A stretch of 60,612 nucleotides of DNA from contig JAGWBB010000009.1 of the NCBI GenBank assembly GCA_021296095.1, forward strand, positions 4,388 through 64,999, written 5' to 3'. The notes beneath the pieces are model-generated. The model saw only the letters and a list, made by a program, of their open reading frames with translations. It had not been told where the DNA came from and searched no databases. The position numbers were made by a program, and so were the translations under genes. The stretch comes from Desulfurellaceae bacterium (lineage in GTDB: Bacteria; Desulfobacterota; Binatia; Bin18). Below, one piece after another: positions 57,928 through 60,612 of the stretch; the first letter of the stretch is position 1, and every line of letters begins with the position of its first letter.

Positions 57928-59217
57928 ATGGCACGACCGGTCCGCCACAACATGATTGGCCTGCTGTTCTGCAGCTCGGTCGTCAACTACATCGACCGGG
58001 TCAATATCTCGGTTGCCGCCCCGGTCATCATGGCCGTCACCGGCTGGGATAAAGATCGCTTCGGACTGGTCTTCTCGGCCTTTCTGGTCGGTTATGCGCT
58101 GTTCCAGATTCCCGGCGGCCTGGTGGCTGATCGCTGGAGCGCCCGCAAGGTGTTGGCCGTGGCGTTTTGCGGCTTTTCACTGTTCACCGCCCTGACTCCG
58201 CTGGGCCAGCTGGGCTTTGTGCTATTCCTCAGCATGCGCTTCCTGGTCGGGGCGTTTGAGTCCCTGACCTTTCCGGCCCTGACCTCGCTCAACTCGCGCT
58301 GGATTCCACGCACCGAGTTCGGCCGGGCTCAAACGATCAGCATCTCGGGTATCACCGTCGGCCAGATGATCGCCTATCCGCTGACGACCTGGATCGTCGT
58401 TCAGTTCAGCTGGCCGAGCGTATTTTATTTTAACGCCGTGCTCGGCTTTGTGTGGGCTGCGGTATGGCTGTGGTACGCGACCGACACGCCCCGCGAACAC
58501 CCGCGCATCAGCCAGGCCGAACGGGACTATATCGAGTCCAACCTGTCGCCCAAGCCGAGCGATCCGCTACCCATCCGCACCCTGTTTCGCAGCCTGCCGC
58601 TGTTGACCGTGTGCCTCAGCTATATGGGCTATGCCTACATCGGCTGGATGTTCCTGTTCTGGTTTCCGACCTATCTGGTCGAAGGCCGCGGGATGTCGCT
58701 GGCAACCATGGGCCTCATGGGCGTCCTGCTGCACGGGGCGGGCTTCCTGGGCATTATCGGCGGAGGCGCGGTGTCGGACTGGCTGCTGCGCAAGGGCTGG
58801 AGCGCCCAGTTCGCCCGGGCCCGGCTGGCCGGGTTCGGGGTCGGGCTGTCCCTGCCCTTTCTGCTCGGCGCGGCCGTGGTGCCCTCGACCACGCTGTGCG
58901 TCTTGTTTCTGATCGTCTTTTACTTCTTTTTTGCCAGCGCGGTGGCCGGCTATACGACCGTGTCGATTGAGTTCAACCCCCACTTTGCCGGAGCAATCTT
59001 TGGCATGATCAACTGCCTGGGCAGTTTTGCCGGCATCTTCGGTCCGATGACCGCCGGCTTCATGCTGGCCGGCGGAGGAAACTGGACCCTGCCGTTTTTT
59101 ATCGCCACCGGAGTCGGCTGCGTGTGTACGGCCATCCTGCTGGTTGTGCCGATTCGGCCGATTGCGTTTGCCGGCTTCTCCGTTTCAGAAAGTGAAGGAC
59201 GGCAGGCCGAGGCCTGA
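57928..59217 (+). CDS. Major facilitator transporter, anion:cation symporter type
   Basis: A 429-residue protein with 12 predicted helices. The first helix has NYIDRVNISVAAPVI, the hallmark of the ACS family (hexuronate, phthalate, vitamin and organic-acid symporters). The loop 2-3 signature is GGLVADRWSARKV. The family carries anionic organic substrates with a cation. A GGAGGAGAC site precedes the start. The gene is 95 bases before the acyl-CoA dehydrogenase gene on the same strand, so it may bring in a carboxylic acid for that pathway; a separate promoter between them is possible. Confidence 0.9.
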   Translation: MARPVRHNMIGLLFCSSVVNYIDRVNISVAAPVIMAVTGWDKDRFGLVFSAFLVGYALFQIPGGLVADRWSARKVLAVAFCGFSLFTALTPLGQLGFVLFLSMRFLVGAFESLTFPALTSLNSRWIPRTEFGRAQTISISGITVGQMIAYPLTTWIVVQFSWPSVFYFNAVLGFVWAAVWLWYATDTPREHPRISQAERDYIESNLSPKPSDPLPIRTLFRSLPLLTVCLSYMGYAYIGWMFLFWFPTYLVEGRGMSLATMGLMGVLLHGAGFLGIIGGGAVSDWLLRKGWSAQFARARLAGFGVGLSLPFLLGAAVVPSTTLCVLFLIVFYFFFASAVAGYTTVSIEFNPHFAGAIFGMINCLGSFAGIFGPMTAGFMLAGGGNWTLPFFIATGVGCVCTAILLVVPIRPIAFAGFSVSESEGRQAEA

Positions 59218-59232
59218 GAATACGACCCATAT

Positions 59233-59261
59233 TTGACTTCAATGCGGCTATTTCCTAAGGT
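59233..59261 (+). promoter_or_regulatory. Possible sigma-70-like promoter before the acyl-CoA dehydrogenase gene
   Basis: TTGACT at 59233-59238 is near the -35 consensus and is followed at 17 bases by TAAGGT (59256-59261), which shares three of six places with TATAAT. It lies 51 bases before the start at 59313. The weak -10 makes this only a candidate. Confidence 0.3.
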
Positions 59262-59312
59262 AGCGGGCGCTGACAAGATCGCCCCACGGCGTGCCACGGA
59301 AGGAGCCCGAAC

Positions 59313-60524
59313 ATGGATTTTGAATATTCGCCCAAGGTTGAAGAGCTACGCCAGAAAGTCCAGGACTTCATGGACGAGTACGTCTACCCCAACGAAAAAA
59401 CGTATCACGAGCAGCTCGACAGCCAGGGTAATCGGTGGCAGATTCCGCCCGTTCTGGAGGAACTCAAGCAACAGGCCAAGGCCCAGAACCTGTGGAACCT
59501 GTTCCTGCCCGAGAGCGATTACGGCTATGGCCTGAGCAACCTGGAATACGCGCCGCTGGCCGAGATCATGGGCCATGTGCACTGGGGGTCCGAGGTGTTC
59601 AACTGCTCGGCCCCGGATACCGGCAACATGGAAGTCCTGTCACGCTACGGCACCCAGGAGCAGCAGGACCGCTGGTTGCAGCCCCTGCTGAACGGTGAGA
59701 TCCGCTCGTGCTTTGCCATGACCGAGCCGGCGGTCGCCTCGTCCGACGCGACCAATATCGAGTCGAGCATCGTGCGCGACGGCGACGAGTATGTCATCAA
59801 CGGCCGCAAATGGTGGTCGTCGGGCATGGGCGACCCGCGCTGCCAGGTCATCATCTTCATGGGCAAGACCGATCCCGACAACCCGAGCCGCTACTTGCAA
59901 CAGTCGCAGATCCTGGTGCCGCGCGACACACCGGGCATCAATATCGTTCGTATGCTGTCGGTGTTCGGCTATGACGACGCGCCCCACGGCCATGCCGAGG
60001 TTGAGTTCGAGGATGTCCGGGTACCGGCCTCAAACATGATTCTGGGTGAGGGCCGGGGCTTTGAAATTGCCCAGGGCCGGCTGGGCCCGGGCCGGATCCA
60101 CCACTGCATGCGGCTCATCGGGCAGGCCGAGCGCGCCCTGGAGAAAATGTGCAAACGGACTAAGTCACGCGTCGCCTTCGGCAAGCCGGTTTCAGAACGG
60201 ACGGTGACCCAGGAGCGGATCGCCGAGGCCCGCATCTCCATTGAGCAGGCCCGGCTGCTGACGCTCAAGGCCGCCCACATGATGGACACGGTTGGCAATA
60301 AGGCCGCCCGGGCCGAAATTGCGATGATCAAGGTCGCCGCGCCCAATATGGCCCTCAAGGTGATCGACTGGGCCATGCAGGCCCACGGCGGCGGCGCGGT
60401 GGACGAAGAGTTCGGCCTGGCCAAAGCCTATGCCCAGGCGCGGACCCTGCGCTTTGCCGACGGCCCGGACGAGGTCCACCGCAACCAGATCGCACGCCTG
60501 GAGCTGCGCAAGTACGACGCATAG
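59313..60524 (+). CDS. Acyl-CoA dehydrogenase
   Basis: A 403-residue FAD enzyme that makes the first double bond in beta-oxidation. [19 protein letters not shown] is the ACAD signature 1 region. [32 protein letters not shown] leads to the C-terminal helical domain, with [22 protein letters not shown] and [16 protein letters not shown] at the end. That resembles the ACAD10/11-type group, which handles long or modified acids; the DEVH segment supplies the expected base region. AAGGAGCCCG precedes the start. The protein would pass electrons to ETF, which is not in this window. The MFS gene is upstream on the same strand. Confidence 0.93.
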   Translation: MDFEYSPKVEELRQKVQDFMDEYVYPNEKTYHEQLDSQGNRWQIPPVLEELKQQAKAQNLWNLFLPESDYGYGLSNLEYAPLAEIMGHVHWGSEVFNCSAPDTGNMEVLSRYGTQEQQDRWLQPLLNGEIRSCFAMTEPAVASSDATNIESSIVRDGDEYVINGRKWWSSGMGDPRCQVIIFMGKTDPDNPSRYLQQSQILVPRDTPGINIVRMLSVFGYDDAPHGHAEVEFEDVRVPASNMILGEGRGFEIAQGRLGPGRIHHCMRLIGQAERALEKMCKRTKSRVAFGKPVSERTVTQERIAEARISIEQARLLTLKAAHMMDTVGNKAARAEIAMIKVAAPNMALKVIDWAMQAHGGGAVDEEFGLAKAYAQARTLRFADGPDEVHRNQIARLELRKYDA

Positions 60525-60532
60525 TCCCGTCC

Positions 60533-60612
60533 CTAGAGCATTTTCACGCTATCTTGAGTCATGGCCGGCTGGGCGCCGTCATCAGGGGCTGCTTCGGACG
60601 GGTAACCTGGGA
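60533..60612. repeat. Partial CTAGAG element at the right edge
   Basis: The sequence CTAGAGCATTTTCACGCTA starts 9 bases after the acyl-CoA dehydrogenase stop and is closely similar to the left end of the element at 44114 (CTAGAGCGTTTCACGTTA). Both also contain ACGGGTAAC further in. The element continues past the window, so its right end is unseen. Confidence 0.45.

Overview
The window is a GC-rich, gene-dense chromosomal segment from a Gram-negative, diderm, DAP-type bacterium. It has TonB-dependent and DUF1302 outer-membrane barrels, a Skp chaperone, lipoproteins, Slt lytic transglycosylase, Mpl and LdcA. The PrkA-YeaH-SpoVR set, selA with tRNA-Sec, family III CoA transferase, acyl-CoA dehydrogenase and DUF1329/DUF1302 proteins fit an uncultured lineage of deltaproteobacterial grade (Tectomicrobia or Binatota are possibilities). 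No gene here fixes the taxon, so this placement is inference. No phage, CRISPR array, plasmid backbone or intact IS element was found, and no gene-free stretch exceeds 300 bases.

Layout. 1-5.5 kb: a truncated DUF1329 protein, a DsbA-like protein, skp, acnA and rmlC. 5.5-7.4 kb: gltX surrounded by four tRNA genes (Glu-TTC, Lys-TTT, Gln-CTG, Glu-CTC). 7.6-12.3 kb: the prkA-yeaH-spoVR stress operon. 12.3-14.8 kb: ispF and htpG on the minus strand. 14.9-21.5 kb: a secreted protein with an internal duplication, then thrS-ldcA-serine hydrolase-mpl, a murein-recycling run. 21.5-25.4 kb: slt-SDR-CDF transporter on the minus strand. 25.4-32.4 kb: a lipoprotein, copper ATPase, LarA-like protein, membrane protein, nitroreductase and SNF-family transporter. 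32.5-34.1 kb: an operon of two cyclophilins and a secreted split-barrel protein, closed by a hairpin terminator. 34.3-36.7 kb: a hydantoinase-cupin-carbamoyl amidase operon. 36.8-38.8 kb: truA and an alpha-methylacyl-CoA racemase-like gene. 38.8-39.4 kb: a small-gene zone with a palindrome, a 34-residue membrane protein, a decayed antitoxin and a 75-residue protein. 39.4-47.6 kb: TonB receptor, GAF-MshEN-PilB ATPase, DUF1302 barrel and HpaB-like enzyme, with two MITE-like elements between genes. 47.6-51.3 kb: YgiT zinc-finger protein beside a truncated toxin, then glmU-glmS. 51.3-57.7 kb: esterase, selA, tRNA-Sec, hisS, a metallo-beta-lactamase-fold protein and an NRAMP-like transporter with a small ORF. 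57.9-60.5 kb: MFS transporter and acyl-CoA dehydrogenase.

How the genes work together. Three threads stand out. (i) Translation: gltX, thrS, hisS, truA, five tRNAs and selA. (ii) Envelope turnover: glmS/glmU supply UDP-GlcNAc, slt releases muropeptides, ldcA trims tetrapeptide to tripeptide, and mpl reattaches the tripeptide to UDP-MurNAc. (iii) Catabolism and import of small organics: hydantoinase plus carbamoyl amidase, racemase, acyl-CoA dehydrogenase, HpaB-like enzyme with a DUF1302 barrel, MFS and TonB receptor. I see no convincing wholly new multi-gene system. The best leads are the hydantoin-type operon, the orphan GAF-MshEN-PilB ATPase, the NRAMP-like protein without the usual metal-site motifs, the eroded toxin-antitoxin loci and a family of short elements beginning CTAGAG just after stop codons.
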